The translations under genes were made by a program, and so were the position numbers. This document shows, piece after piece, positions 52,963 to 62,986 of a stretch of 64,000 nucleotides of DNA (position 1 is the first letter of the stretch; each line of letters opens with the position of its first letter). The notes beneath the pieces were generated by a model. That model was not told where the DNA came from. It saw nothing but the letters and a program-made list of their open reading frames with translations, and did not search any database. Source of the stretch: a virus; IMG/VR virus record IMGVR_UViG_3300045922_000503, positions 1-64,000 of that record; one strand, written 5' to 3'.

Positions 52963-53634
52963 TCAGGCACGTACCTCCGAGGAGACAGCCTCCTGACTCA
53001 CGGCCCGGGCGATGTCCTCCCACATTTCGTCGATCAAGCTCAGCCGAGCACGCTCAGCTGCCCTGCGGAAGTAGCCCTCATGCGCCATACGGAGTCTCCG
53101 TACGTGGTCCTTATCCCCTGTTGCCCCGCACACGCGGTGGAACAGGGCGTCGTCTTTGCCCCCACAGGAGCCCCGCAGCAGCCGTAAAGCGTCCTCTTTT
53201 ACTCGACGTTCTACGCCCGCCGCTACGGCAGCCACGACTACCTGGTCCTCCTCTTCCCGACTCAGGGAAAGGCCCATCGCTGCAAGCGTGTTCCGACAGG
53301 CGAGAGCGCCCCATCGGTCCCACGCCTGGGAAGCCATGCTCTTGGGGACAGGCCCGTCATGGCTATGATCTTTCCACGCCTGCTCCGGGTTGTTGGAGCA
53401 GAAGTTGGACCAGTGGGGGTTTCCAAAGGTCATACCCCACGCCCTGTCGCTGGGGACCAAAGGCGTTTCCCCTGCAAGCACCACCGTCCAAGGACGGTAG
53501 TACACCTCCTCCCTTTCGGGGGAGATAACCACCCTTGCTGCCGGAAAGGCAGTCTTCACGACTGCCACTGCGGCGCTGGCGTCAAAGCTCTTCACTTCCT
53601 TCTCCAGAACGACGATGCGCGTAACTGCCACCAT
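52963..53634 (-). CDS. Unknown 223-aa protein
   Basis: GGAGAT precedes the start. A beta-alpha N-terminal half with a WTVVLAGETPLVP strand is followed by a helical C-terminal half rich in Arg and Glu. Cys residues are scattered. No family is recognised. It has its own promoter with leader hairpin at 53656-53691 and is flanked by plus-strand structural genes, so it is probably expressed at another time. A few perfect hairpins occur in the coding DNA (for example ACCGTCC/GGACGGT near 53490). Confidence 0.75.
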   Translation of the reverse strand: MVAVTRIVVLEKEVKSFDASAAVAVVKTAFPAARVVISPEREEVYYRPWTVVLAGETPLVPSDRAWGMTFGNPHWSNFCSNNPEQAWKDHSHDGPVPKSMASQAWDRWGALACRNTLAAMGLSLSREEEDQVVVAAVAAGVERRVKEDALRLLRGSCGGKDDALFHRVCGATGDKDHVRRLRMAHEGYFRRAAERARLSLIDEMWEDIARAVSQEAVSSEVRA

Positions 53635-53655
53635 GACGGATCTCCTGTGCTTTTG

Positions 53656-53691
53656 GGAACCTCCATGGTTCCTCCTGGTTATGTTATGGCC
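53656..53691 (-). promoter_or_regulatory. GGCCATAAC promoter plus leader hairpin
   Basis: The exact nonamer is at 53683-53691. A GGAACC/GGTTCC hairpin with loop ATGGA follows at 53656-53672. The gene starts at 53634. Confidence 0.65.
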
Positions 53692-53716
53692 GCGTAAGTA
53701 CTTCAGAAGACTAACA

Positions 53717-53762
53717 AAACCTGCCTCTGCGGAGGACGATTATCCTACACAGAGGCAGGTTT
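53717..53762 (-). terminator. Minus-strand intrinsic terminator
   Basis: A 13-bp perfect stem AAACCTGCCTCTG/CAGAGGCAGGTTT is followed on the minus strand by TTTTGTTAG. No annotated minus gene lies immediately upstream, which implies a small transcription unit between 53763 and 53960. Confidence 0.75.
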
Positions 53763-53782
53763 GCCGATGTCGTCTTTGCCCC

Positions 53783-53890
53783 TCAGACGCCATGCCCCCG
53801 TCCGTTAGAAACTTCTCGGCGGTATCCCTTAGACTCGGGTCCGCCTCTTCGACGCACCCTCCCCAGCCGTCTGCGTAGTAGCCCGGACAT
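53783..53890 (-). CDS. Possible 35-aa Arg-rich peptide
   Basis: The frame sits between a GGCCATAGC element at 53952 and the terminator at 53717. The peptide is strongly basic (LLRRRLGRVRRRGG). Its ribosome-binding site (AGAGGAGCG) is 14 nt or more from the ATG, which is far. The same interval could instead carry a non-coding RNA. Confidence 0.28.
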   Translation of the reverse strand: MSGLLRRRLGRVRRRGGPESKGYRREVSNGRGHGV

Positions 53891-53951
53891 GCTCGTTGCT
53901 CGTGCGCTCCTCTGGGTGTAGATGGAGGTAGACTACCTGCCCCCCGCCGTG

Positions 53952-53960
53952 GCTATGGCC
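53952..53960 (-). promoter_or_regulatory. GGCCATAGC promoter candidate
   Basis: One mismatch from the consensus, minus orientation. It is paired with a terminator 190 nt downstream. Confidence 0.35.
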
Positions 53961-53980
53961 ATTCTCAGCAGGAGACGCCC

Positions 53981-55675
53981 GTGAGAACCAGAATCAGAGT
54001 GGCTAAGATCCTAGACGTCGACCCGGCGAAGTTCACCGCTACGATTCAGTACTTGGGCTCCGAGGGTGTGGTGGGAGATGTCCCCATCAGTTCCCCCTTC
54101 CTCGACATCGAGGGAGGGGCGCACAGCGGGGGGATGCCGAGGGCTGGATCCTTCTACTTGGTCGTGTTTCCGGAGAACGCTTCTCAGCCGGTGGTGTGGG
54201 GAGGATACCCGCTCCCCACCCCCGATGTCGGGCAGGCAGAGGGGATGGAAGACCGCGAAAGCGCCGCAGGCCCCCGAGACGACTTCTCCAGCTCCAGGGC
54301 TTTCATGGCTCCAGGGGACCAAGGCCTGTTCGGGTATGATGGAGCCAAGGTGGCACTCAGGTCTTCTGGCGTGCTAGAGCTATTCATGGATGAGATGTGC
54401 TGGACCCGGTACTTCATGGACCAGCACGCCATCCGGAGCATGGCCCGAGCGGTGATGCACTCCGGATGGTGGGGAGCTGTCGAGGGCTTCGTCCTCGACG
54501 ACAACCTGGCGGAAGACGCAGAAGGGGCGCCCACGGGGGCGAGAGTCATCATCAAGAACAGGACTCAGGGCGCAGCGCACGTTCTCATGGAGGCAGGGTC
54601 CATCCCGGACGAGGCTGGCGTGCAGCTCGCTGGCGTACCCGTACAGGATCAGGGGACTCTGTCCGAGGTTTGCATGCGTCTTCTGGTGTACGACCAGGAG
54701 ACCGCTGACGCCTACCATGACATGGGGCAGTTCCCGCCGGCTGAGCAGGCTCGGGTCATGATCAAGGTCGACCAGGAGGGCAACTCCCAGGTGCGCCTCA
54801 TGGGCATGCTTGACCTCATGGTGAAGAGGCTCCTGCTCTCTGTAGAGGAACGCGTCGTGGCTGAAGTGCACGGGGCCACGCAGATGATTCTCAACGGGTT
54901 GGACATTGAGTCATCCGCGGATGCCCGTGTCGTTTCCGACACCGGCATCCTTCTCAAGAGCCGGGGGGACGTCCGCATCAGGGCGAGGCGCTTCATCGTC
55001 GAGGCGCTCAACGACATCATCGCAACAGAGGGTGCCTGGGGCGTGGACGCCGGGGGAGCAGTGAGCATCGCCGGCGCCAGCGGGCTCAACCTGCGCTCGG
55101 GCCGGGATCTGACGGTCACTGCAGCAGGAGACCGTGCGGACTCCACGGCAGGGCGCCTCGATGTGCTGGTGTCAGGCCAGGGGCCGCCGTCGTGGAAGAC
55201 TACAGACACCCCTACGCACAGGACTAGGCTCAGAGAGGGCAAGATGGTGCTGGAGACTCACAAGGGCTCCGTGGAAATGAAGCTCAACCCCTCCGGGTCT
55301 CCGGCCGCGCCGCCCCTATCCGCCATCCGCATCGTCGGGGATCCGACCCAGCCACACCTGTTAGGGCGTGTTGAGGTCTTGGCCGGCATCCTGGGCACGG
55401 GGCTCGTCGCAGATGTCTCCGGCCTCGTCAGCGTCGGCAACGTTGCCGGAGGCGTACTCATTGACCCTACAGGTCGGGTGCAGCTGGGACTCAGACAAGG
55501 CGTGGTGGGGAACGTCGTGACCAGCACCAGCCATCTGGACTACATGACTGGGCTTCCGCTGAGAGGTGCCCCCGAGGTCGTAGTGGTCAGTGCTCTTCCG
55601 GGCATCCCTGCACCCGGCGTCCCGGTAGTCCCGCCGCTCCCCTTCATCCCTACTCCTGACCTGATCGGCGCATGA
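53981..55675 (+). CDS. Baseplate spike (gpV/gp5-like) protein
   Basis: A GTG start has AGGAGAC upstream. The first 90 residues look like the OB-fold domain of phage baseplate hub and spike proteins (beta-rich, with a Gly/Pro-rich SSPFLDIEGGAH turn). The rest is a long beta-helix-like region with repeated short Gly/Asp/Val units and ends in a Pro/Val-rich tail. Such proteins form the central spike under the tail tube. Length 564 aa. It begins the structural run up to 63570 and overlaps the next gene in ATGA. Confidence 0.7.
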   Translation: MRTRIRVAKILDVDPAKFTATIQYLGSEGVVGDVPISSPFLDIEGGAHSGGMPRAGSFYLVVFPENASQPVVWGGYPLPTPDVGQAEGMEDRESAAGPRDDFSSSRAFMAPGDQGLFGYDGAKVALRSSGVLELFMDEMCWTRYFMDQHAIRSMARAVMHSGWWGAVEGFVLDDNLAEDAEGAPTGARVIIKNRTQGAAHVLMEAGSIPDEAGVQLAGVPVQDQGTLSEVCMRLLVYDQETADAYHDMGQFPPAEQARVMIKVDQEGNSQVRLMGMLDLMVKRLLLSVEERVVAEVHGATQMILNGLDIESSADARVVSDTGILLKSRGDVRIRARRFIVEALNDIIATEGAWGVDAGGAVSIAGASGLNLRSGRDLTVTAAGDRADSTAGRLDVLVSGQGPPSWKTTDTPTHRTRLREGKMVLETHKGSVEMKLNPSGSPAAPPLSAIRIVGDPTQPHLLGRVEVLAGILGTGLVADVSGLVSVGNVAGGVLIDPTGRVQLGLRQGVVGNVVTSTSHLDYMTGLPLRGAPEVVVVSALPGIPAPGVPVVPPLPFIPTPDLIGA

Positions 55676-58600
55676 CAGCACCACTTCGATGGGATCAGGC
55701 CGGCGGTGACATCGGCAACCCAGCTGCCCTGCGGGCCGTCATCGGCGGCCTGCAACAGGCGAGGGACGCGCTTGAAGCGTCCCGCATCCCTGCTCAGATT
55801 GTCGCCACGCTGGCAGAGGTGCAGTACTGGCTCGACCTTGCCATGACGCTGGCCTCGGGGCAGCGGGTCATAGGCATTGCACTGGGTCAGATCCTGATCG
55901 ACCTCGTTCGGCCCTACCTCAGCGACGGTGCGTACATCCTGGCTCACACCAATGTCGCGGATGTCATTCAGCAGCGGGGACTCAGGACTCTGTTGCAGCA
56001 CGGGCAGGATCCCTTTGCAACCGCAGGGGACCCGCCGCCCTACGCAGGCGATGTGTTCACAGACCCGCAGTCCCGCCTTCTTGCTGGCGTGCGTGGCAGT
56101 TTCTCCTTCGCTCGACAGGTGCGTCGCGTCTCATCTCCCTTGGCACGCAACCCTGTTGTCCAGGAGATCCTGACCACCCTAGCCGGAGAGCCACAGCAGA
56201 ACTTTGACACCTGGCTGCAGGACTTTCTGAACGCGTTCTACGACGAAGCTGACCCCCTGCGCCCGGTGCTGTACGAGAGCACTGGTCCTCTGACTCCCGG
56301 GCAGAGATTCGAGGTTGGTCCCCCGGAGTTCGGCGGGTATATCTTCACCGTGGAGACAACGGACCCTACTGTGCTGTTTCGCACACTCGGGCAACTGAGG
56401 GACTTGTTCCGGACGAGCTCCCCGTCTTTTGTCAACCCGATCTCCATCATTCCGCTGGGGGAGGACGAGGAGTACGACTGGAGGCGGGACCTTGCGAACT
56501 TCGCCATGTTCAGAGGGCCAGCAAGAGAGCGAATCCGCATGGTGAGCTCCACGCCGGACTTCCAGCGCCTCTCCACCGCCGACCTGATGCCGCTGGTCGA
56601 CAGATTCGCCAACCTGCTCAACATCGCGGCTGGATTCGTCGGACCTCCGCTGCTGGTCAACGTCAACCTCGACTCCATCATCCAGAGTCTGACAGAAACG
56701 TACCTGCGCATCCTTCGTATGCTCGACCTGATCATCAGCACCCTGACGCAGCTTCAAATGCTGCTGTCTGTGCCAGGGGTCAGCATGCTTCGGATCCCGC
56801 TCTCCCGCGCCAGCCTCGACAACTTCGTCGCCGACATCTACCGAGCGTCAAGCACCAGAGACGATCTAGTCCGAGTCGAGGCAACTCCTCCGCTGTTCCG
56901 TGAAGGGGCCGTAGACGACCCTACCGTTGAGAACCCTACCGAGTTGGCAATCGCCGGTATGCCAGTCGCGTTCGCCAACAGGGCTGTCGACAACTTCCGT
57001 CGCACCTGGGCCCGAGGGACGCTCATCCGGGACCGCCGTGTAGAGCAGGTCCACGGGTCCTATGTGGGCCGGGGCACCATCATGCGACGAAGCGAGGCCC
57101 AACGCATTGCAGCTGCCGTGCCCGAGTTTCGGTTCGGGCCCGTCCACAACCTGCTCGTGGGGGGTTTGGGAGTCTTCTACCAGCGAGGCCCCCTGTCTCA
57201 GTTCCTTGACGGCCTCTTCAACAGAAGCCGGCGCGGGGGAGGTACGGAAGAGGACCCAGCTTCACCTGAAGACATTGTCGACGAGCTTCGGCAAGTGCAG
57301 TCCGCGCTGTCCTCCGCAGTCACTGCTTCTATCCCCCGGCTTAGCGCGGCCCCGACAGCTCCTGCAGGGTCGCGGGCCAGCGTGGCGGCAGCGCGGGGGC
57401 CTGGCAGGGATTCCTTCAGGCTCGATGACCAAGAGACAGACAGGTTCTCCGACTCGGGCCGCGCCGCCGGCGCGGAGGACGGAGCGGCAGCAGCACAGTT
57501 ATCCTCCCCTTTGGGGGTGGTGTCGAGGCCTGCCGTAGACACGGCAGTCTCGGGGGCAGGCACTGGCTTCAGGCGTTGGGGAGCTGTGGCGGTAGACGCT
57601 GCCTCAGGGGCAGACCCCGGCACAGACGCCAACGTGGTCGTTGCGGGGTCTTGGCGACGAGTCGGCAGGATGCTGCCTGAGCGCCCAGATCTTGAGGTTC
57701 CGGCTGTCACTGGAGACGGCCCCCCTCTCGGGGCTCCGGGAGGACCCGACGACGTTCCTGCGTCGGGGCGGGTCGCGTCGCGCCTGTGGAAACACAGCGC
57801 TGTCTCTCAGGTCATCAGCGTGACCGGGGCCAGCTTGGACGGCCCGGTGCTGACCTGCCCTGGGTTTGGCCCTGCGTTCAGTATGCCGGACAACCCTGGC
57901 GCGGGGGATTACCTTTTGGCGGTAGATCTGCGGCTTCGTATTGAGGCGACAGCGGAAGAAGTCCGCGTCCGTACGTCGTTGGTCAAGGTGCTTGGCGCCG
58001 ATCGGTACCTGCTGTCCCACTGCCCGCCCTCTCCCCCTCTCGCCACGCTGCTCGGGATCACAGTCGTCGAGCGGGCCGACAACTTCCACCCCGCAGACGA
58101 GTACCTGGAGGTCGACGCAAGCGGTATGTCTCCAGACGACGTGCTGGCGGTCTCCGCGTGCGGCCGAAAGGTTCCTCGACCTGGCTTTGCCACCGCCGCT
58201 GCCGCAGAAGATGATCGAATCGGCGTGCTCTCCGCTTCCATCATCGTGGGGACGTACGTCGCCGCAACTTCTCCGGCACTTCCTTCTTCAATGACAGGCC
58301 CCTTGGGAGTGCTGGCAGGGCCAGTGAACTCCCCCACGCAGTCTCTGTCGACATCTTGGGCGACGGGGTCCAAGGTCCGAAGCTGGTCACCAGACGGAGA
58401 GCCATCCCCCAGCACAGACCGGCGCATCGCTGCCTCGCAGACGCCTATCACGCAGTGGCGGTTCTCTGGAAACTGGGCAAGCGCCATGGCAGTGCTTCCC
58501 CTGGCGGGAGGAGTGGTCCTTGGAGCTGGATCTCCCGCCGTGAACGCGCTGGTCTATGCCCCCTCGAACCCGGCCACTGGCAACCTCTCCACGCTCGGGG

Positions 58601-59595
58601 CGGTAGTAACTGTTCGGGTGGGCGGGGAGACAACGTGGTCTGGTCCTCTTGGGGAAGCGCTGGACGTAGTCCCCCGGACGTCGCATGGGTTCGCTGCGGA
58701 GGACCCGGTGACAGTCCTTCAGTGGAAGAGCAGTCTGCCCTTCGACCTTGCAGGGGCGACCGCTACGGTATGGCTGCCGTCGCGAGACGCCCTGACAGCC
58801 ACCCCAGGCGCACTCCTCGCCGTCGTGTCGGCCGAGGTAGGGGTGGAGGTCGAGGAGTTTCGCTCGAGCCAGACTAACCAGGCCGCGTGGGAGCGGCTCC
58901 CCTCTACGGTCACGGTAGGGGCGGTGCCTCCGACCCCAGAAGCGGCTGTCGCCGCCGGGGCTGCCCACAGGCACGCAGACCGGCTCTGGGTGCCAGCTGG
59001 CGGCCTTCGAGGTACAGACGTGTTTGCCGGGTCCCCTGCAGGCAATGGCCGGAGATGGTCCGTGTGCGTCCGGTCCCCAGCGCACTCCGCATCATGGCCG
59101 GCAGGCACCCACAGGGTCCTGACCTTGCAGGACAGCTACGTGGACGTGCAGATCCCTCAGCAGGGAGCCCCTGTCTTCCGCCTAGGAGTTGATGAGAGCG
59201 CGGTCTTGTTCCAGGAGATGGAAGTGCCGCTTCGCCCACAGGACTACCTGCACGTAGGCGTTCGCACAGGCCTGGCAGATCAGGGCCAGTACCGCTGGGG
59301 CCTGTTCCTGATGGTGTCAGACCGCACAGACCCGGAGGATGAAGACGCGAACGTTCTCTGGCAGGCGGAGGTGCTGTCGGACGAGACGCAGAGCGAGCCT
59401 ATCCTCTCAAGAGCGTGCGAGGGCGGTTCCGTCCTGATGGGAGCGCTGTACCCTCTGGGGGAGGACCCGGACGTCAGTGGACACCCTGCCACCTCGCTGG
59501 TATCGTCAGACGCGACGCCGGCACTCTCTCATAGCAGCCGGTCTGCCCTTAGCTGGGTCGTCTACGCAACCCGTACTGTGATCCTCGAGGACTGA
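55672..59595 (+). CDS. Very large tail or baseplate protein, 1307 aa
   Basis: The N-terminal 500 residues are helical with hydrophobic patches (LNIAAGFVGPPLLVNVNLDSI, LRMLDLIISTLTQLQMLL). Residues 530-680 form an Ala/Ser/Arg-rich linker of low complexity. The C-terminal 600 residues are beta-rich and adhesin-like with many Val, Gly and Ser. It has no enzyme motif that I can name. The position between the spike and further structural genes suggests a baseplate wedge or tail-side protein. Confidence 0.7.
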   Translation: MTAPLRWDQAGGDIGNPAALRAVIGGLQQARDALEASRIPAQIVATLAEVQYWLDLAMTLASGQRVIGIALGQILIDLVRPYLSDGAYILAHTNVADVIQQRGLRTLLQHGQDPFATAGDPPPYAGDVFTDPQSRLLAGVRGSFSFARQVRRVSSPLARNPVVQEILTTLAGEPQQNFDTWLQDFLNAFYDEADPLRPVLYESTGPLTPGQRFEVGPPEFGGYIFTVETTDPTVLFRTLGQLRDLFRTSSPSFVNPISIIPLGEDEEYDWRRDLANFAMFRGPARERIRMVSSTPDFQRLSTADLMPLVDRFANLLNIAAGFVGPPLLVNVNLDSIIQSLTETYLRILRMLDLIISTLTQLQMLLSVPGVSMLRIPLSRASLDNFVADIYRASSTRDDLVRVEATPPLFREGAVDDPTVENPTELAIAGMPVAFANRAVDNFRRTWARGTLIRDRRVEQVHGSYVGRGTIMRRSEAQRIAAAVPEFRFGPVHNLLVGGLGVFYQRGPLSQFLDGLFNRSRRGGGTEEDPASPEDIVDELRQVQSALSSAVTASIPRLSAAPTAPAGSRASVAAARGPGRDSFRLDDQETDRFSDSGRAAGAEDGAAAAQLSSPLGVVSRPAVDTAVSGAGTGFRRWGAVAVDAASGADPGTDANVVVAGSWRRVGRMLPERPDLEVPAVTGDGPPLGAPGGPDDVPASGRVASRLWKHSAVSQVISVTGASLDGPVLTCPGFGPAFSMPDNPGAGDYLLAVDLRLRIEATAEEVRVRTSLVKVLGADRYLLSHCPPSPPLATLLGITVVERADNFHPADEYLEVDASGMSPDDVLAVSACGRKVPRPGFATAAAAEDDRIGVLSASIIVGTYVAATSPALPSSMTGPLGVLAGPVNSPTQSLSTSWATGSKVRSWSPDGEPSPSTDRRIAASQTPITQWRFSGNWASAMAVLPLAGGVVLGAGSPAVNALVYAPSNPATGNLSTLGAVVTVRVGGETTWSGPLGEALDVVPRTSHGFAAEDPVTVLQWKSSLPFDLAGATATVWLPSRDALTATPGALLAVVSAEVGVEVEEFRSSQTNQAAWERLPSTVTVGAVPPTPEAAVAAGAAHRHADRLWVPAGGLRGTDVFAGSPAGNGRRWSVCVRSPAHSASWPAGTHRVLTLQDSYVDVQIPQQGAPVFRLGVDESAVLFQEMEVPLRPQDYLHVGVRTGLADQGQYRWGLFLMVSDRTDPEDEDANVLWQAEVLSDETQSEPILSRACEGGSVLMGALYPLGEDPDVSGHPATSLVSSDATPALSHSSRSALSWVVYATRTVILED

Positions 59596-59597
59596 CA

Positions 59598-61856
59598 ATG
59601 CTCAGGCTCCGTGACTACGCCGCATCCTTTCTCCCCCGCACGAAGACGTCTCAGTACCACCGCGTCGACATGGGGGAGAGCGTCGAATCCTGGGGGCAAA
59701 GGGCGGGGGAATCGCTCCGACGCCAGCACCCGTGGACGGGCAAGTACGATGTTCGGGTCGAGATTACGACCACGGACGACGTGGCCAACGCCATCGGGTA
59801 CTTCTACCTTCTGCCCCGGCAGATCCCCCCGAATATGATCGGCATGGACACCCTGCCATCCGTGCGGGTGCCCATCATCATCGCAGACCGCAAACTTCTC
59901 CCTCTGGACACCTACATTCACCAAGAGACGTTCCTTCCGCTCAGTGAAGACCGGGTGCGCTCGATTCTGTCCACTGGTGACATCTTCATGCCGGTCACCC
60001 ACCACGAGGTCGAGCAGATCCGCGACGCAGAGCTCGGCCTGCGCGGGGTATCTTCCTCTTCCGTCTTCGGAGGAGCGGGCGGCATGCTGCTGGGGCACTC
60101 CGTCAAGTCGGCGTCCGTGAGCATGGAGACCGCCGAGCGGCTTGGAATGGGGCACTTGCTGGCCTGGGCGCGAGAGCTTCCATCCAGCCACGTGCTCAAC
60201 GACGTCCTGACGCCGGAGGAGGCGGGCAACCCATGGGTCCGCGCGCAGGTGCACGCCAAGACAAGCTCGGCGGCTCAGAACATTCCTTTCTCCGCAGAAG
60301 ACAGCATTCGGGTCTGGGCGCGCAACGCCAACAGCCCCAGCCGGATGCAGCCGCTGCTGGAGAAGATGAGCCAGCTTCGTGGCTATGAGGTCCGGCGCTC
60401 TGGCGTCGACGGAGTGATGTCGTACCGGCCCATCTGGGCAGTGTCCCCAGTCGACGGCAAAGCGGGCTACGGGGACTGGACCAAGACCTCCATGGCCCGA
60501 CTTTCCGAGTTGGTCGGACCCAGCTCGCTGGAGCGCGCCCTACCCGTGCTGGCGGAAATCGGCCAGACCACCATCCCGTGCCCTGAATCGGACACGACTA
60601 CCCCCCTGCGTGACCTCACTGTTCAGCTGCTGCAGCACGAGCGCGACGCGGACCTCTGGCTCAAGACGTCGGCGGTAGCCATTCCCGAATCCTCTATCCG
60701 CCGGGGAGACGTAGTCCTGTTCGAGGAGGGAGAGTCGAAGTTCTTTCCCGGCATCAAGATCAGCCAGGTGTTCGGCAACGGGACGTCAGGCGCGACTTAC
60801 GTCCTAGACGTCTCGACAGAGACCCCTGTCCTACGTGAGGCCCACAGTACACTGCGCCCGCTGCTGGTTGCTGGCACAGCCAAGCTCTCCGCCATTCACG
60901 CCCCAGCCGGCACCCTTCTAGGTTACAGAAAGGACACGGGTGAGTTGGTAGCAGCTTTCCTGGACCCCCGCGTGATGACCAAGACATCGTCAGGAGCCAC
61001 GGCAGCCCTGAAGGACGGCGCTGGGTCTGTGACTCTGACAGGCCCCAGTAGTGGAGTCATTCAGGCAGGAGGTTGGACGCTGCACGTTGATGACGTCTGT
61101 GACGTGGTGTCTGTCCCGTCGACCAAGACGTCGGCCTTCGCGGACAAGTACCAAGGGCTGACGCATGCGCTGGCCCGCGCGAAGTCCTCTGCGGCACTGC
61201 TCGCCGAGGTACAGCCAAAGCTGCGCTTCATGACCTTCAACGCGAAGGACGGCACGTTCAACTTCGACACCGACCTGCCCCTAGAGTACCTCTCTCGCGG
61301 AAGCGTGAAGGGGTCCAGTGCCCCCGAAGCAGCGGCGACGCTGCTCTGTATGGGCATGGGCGCGCACGATGCCCTGGCCTGCGTCAAGCTCGCTGCCGAA
61401 GAAGGCAGGAGCCTTTTCCGGTTCTCAGACGCCCCCCTGCGAGCGCAGGAGGTTCTGCGGAATGGCGACGCGGCCCTTCGAGCGGTCATCGAGACAGCCG
61501 AGAGCGTGGCGGAGAAAATCAGCATGGCTCGGGGCGCTGCTACGTCGGCTACTCTTCAAGCTCTGGCCGTCATGGCGACCTATGACAGCAGCGTGCTCGC
61601 GAAGACGAGCTCCACCGGCTCTGGAACGTCACTGGACGTATTGTTGTCTCTGGACTTCCTGAGCAGGGACAACATTCTGAAGTTCGCCAACTTTCTGCCT
61701 ATCATCGAGCAGTGCCAGGGGTACCTCTGCGCCCTGCGCATCGCCAGTCGACTTGGCCTTGACGAAGTCTCCGAATCAGCGTGTACCAGTGCCATTGACT
61801 CCATGGAGCCCATCATCTTCGGGCTCAGGTCGATTAGGCACGTACTTCGGAGCTGA
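59598..61856 (+). CDS. 752-aa structural protein with seven Lys-Thr-Ser motifs
   Basis: GAGGACTGACA precedes the start. KTS occurs at residues about 16, 221, 296, 356, 462, 510 and 669, usually after a small or hydrophobic residue and followed by Ser, Ala, Met or Gln. The spacing is uneven but the recurrence is conspicuous and recalls the K-hydrophobic-S of the cluster signature. These could be proteolytic processing sites during virion maturation or exposed loops in a repeat protein. The fold is unknown; the C-terminus is Leu/Ala-rich and helical. Confidence 0.7.
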   Translation: MLRLRDYAASFLPRTKTSQYHRVDMGESVESWGQRAGESLRRQHPWTGKYDVRVEITTTDDVANAIGYFYLLPRQIPPNMIGMDTLPSVRVPIIIADRKLLPLDTYIHQETFLPLSEDRVRSILSTGDIFMPVTHHEVEQIRDAELGLRGVSSSSVFGGAGGMLLGHSVKSASVSMETAERLGMGHLLAWARELPSSHVLNDVLTPEEAGNPWVRAQVHAKTSSAAQNIPFSAEDSIRVWARNANSPSRMQPLLEKMSQLRGYEVRRSGVDGVMSYRPIWAVSPVDGKAGYGDWTKTSMARLSELVGPSSLERALPVLAEIGQTTIPCPESDTTTPLRDLTVQLLQHERDADLWLKTSAVAIPESSIRRGDVVLFEEGESKFFPGIKISQVFGNGTSGATYVLDVSTETPVLREAHSTLRPLLVAGTAKLSAIHAPAGTLLGYRKDTGELVAAFLDPRVMTKTSSGATAALKDGAGSVTLTGPSSGVIQAGGWTLHVDDVCDVVSVPSTKTSAFADKYQGLTHALARAKSSAALLAEVQPKLRFMTFNAKDGTFNFDTDLPLEYLSRGSVKGSSAPEAAATLLCMGMGAHDALACVKLAAEEGRSLFRFSDAPLRAQEVLRNGDAALRAVIETAESVAEKISMARGAATSATLQALAVMATYDSSVLAKTSSTGSGTSLDVLLSLDFLSRDNILKFANFLPIIEQCQGYLCALRIASRLGLDEVSESACTSAIDSMEPIIFGLRSIRHVLRS

Positions 61857-61858
61857 GG

Positions 61859-62986
61859 ATGGCGAGATCCGCAGGGACGCCCTTTCACATTCAGGTCAAG
61901 GCGCTGCTCTACCGAGGGGAGAGCGACGAGGCCATCGAAGCGGTCTTTCGGCACACCGTTGGCACCGCCATGACGACCTTCATCATGACTGAAGTAGCTG
62001 ATCTTCGTCGGTGGGGCCGGGTGCCTAACCACATCGAGGCGCAGCAGGGCGCGCCCGCTACATGGCCCAAGGTCAGTGCGCTGGACGCCCGCCAGTTTGT
62101 GGACGTGGCTGACCCAGAGCTCCGCCCTTGGCAGTACGCCTACAGATACAACCTGCCTCATTGGGCTACCGCTGCAGGCAAAGCGCAGTGGGGTAGAGCG
62201 AGCCAGCTGTGGGCCAATTCAGACGTGAGGCAGCTTCTGTGCACGCTGCTGCTGTGCAGGGATGTGGACGACAGCAAGGCACTGGCCACCGCCAAGCTCT
62301 ACTACCCGTACGTGATGTCGCGGTACAATAAGGCCGACGTCTCTGCATTCCGGACGCTGTACTGGGACTTCTCCGGCTGGAGCATGTCTACGCTTCTCTC
62401 GTTCTTGGAAGTCGACGCTGACTTCAAAGGGGCGCGGTACGCGGTCGCCCTGGGGAAGGAAGCAGCGCTTTTCGCCTTGGGGCTCATCTCCTTGGACATG
62501 CGGCATGAGCAGATGTTCCAAGCGGTGCGCAACCACTCCTACCTCCATCTCACCAAGATGGCGGTGCTGGACGACAGGTTCAACCCTCGGGACTACAAGG
62601 AGATGTACGCTGTCTTCCAGTCTGCGGTGCAGTACCTGGACGGCAAGATGGACAATGACGAGTTGCCGTTCGAGGAATACGTGAGCAACATGAAGCTCAT
62701 CGAGGAGGAGGACTTTGCATCCTTGGACGAGATCGTAGCGGGCGCCAGCCGTGGCGCTGACCAAGAGCTTGTCCTGTTGGCGAGGCGCAACGGTCGCTTG
62801 ACGGAGTCCGATGCCGCCTACCACATGATCGCAATTGAAAAGGGCGCGTGGCCGGACCGCCACAGGCAGCACGTCCGTTCTCTTCTGTCTCTTGACGACG
62901 AGCCTGAAGACACAGCAGACGTACCGTTGGCCACTCCGGTTCGGAAGGCTAAGAAAATGGGTACCAAGAGAAGGAGCGCAGGATGA
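61859..62986 (+). CDS. Unknown 375-aa protein in the structural run
   Basis: GAGG overlaps the start region. The product is helical with many Tyr, Trp and Arg, and ends in a Lys/Arg-rich tail (KAKKMGTKRRSAG) that could bind DNA. No family is recognised. It overlaps the next gene in ATGA. Confidence 0.7.
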   Translation: MARSAGTPFHIQVKALLYRGESDEAIEAVFRHTVGTAMTTFIMTEVADLRRWGRVPNHIEAQQGAPATWPKVSALDARQFVDVADPELRPWQYAYRYNLPHWATAAGKAQWGRASQLWANSDVRQLLCTLLLCRDVDDSKALATAKLYYPYVMSRYNKADVSAFRTLYWDFSGWSMSTLLSFLEVDADFKGARYAVALGKEAALFALGLISLDMRHEQMFQAVRNHSYLHLTKMAVLDDRFNPRDYKEMYAVFQSAVQYLDGKMDNDELPFEEYVSNMKLIEEEDFASLDEIVAGASRGADQELVLLARRNGRLTESDAAYHMIAIEKGAWPDRHRQHVRSLLSLDDEPEDTADVPLATPVRKAKKMGTKRRSAG

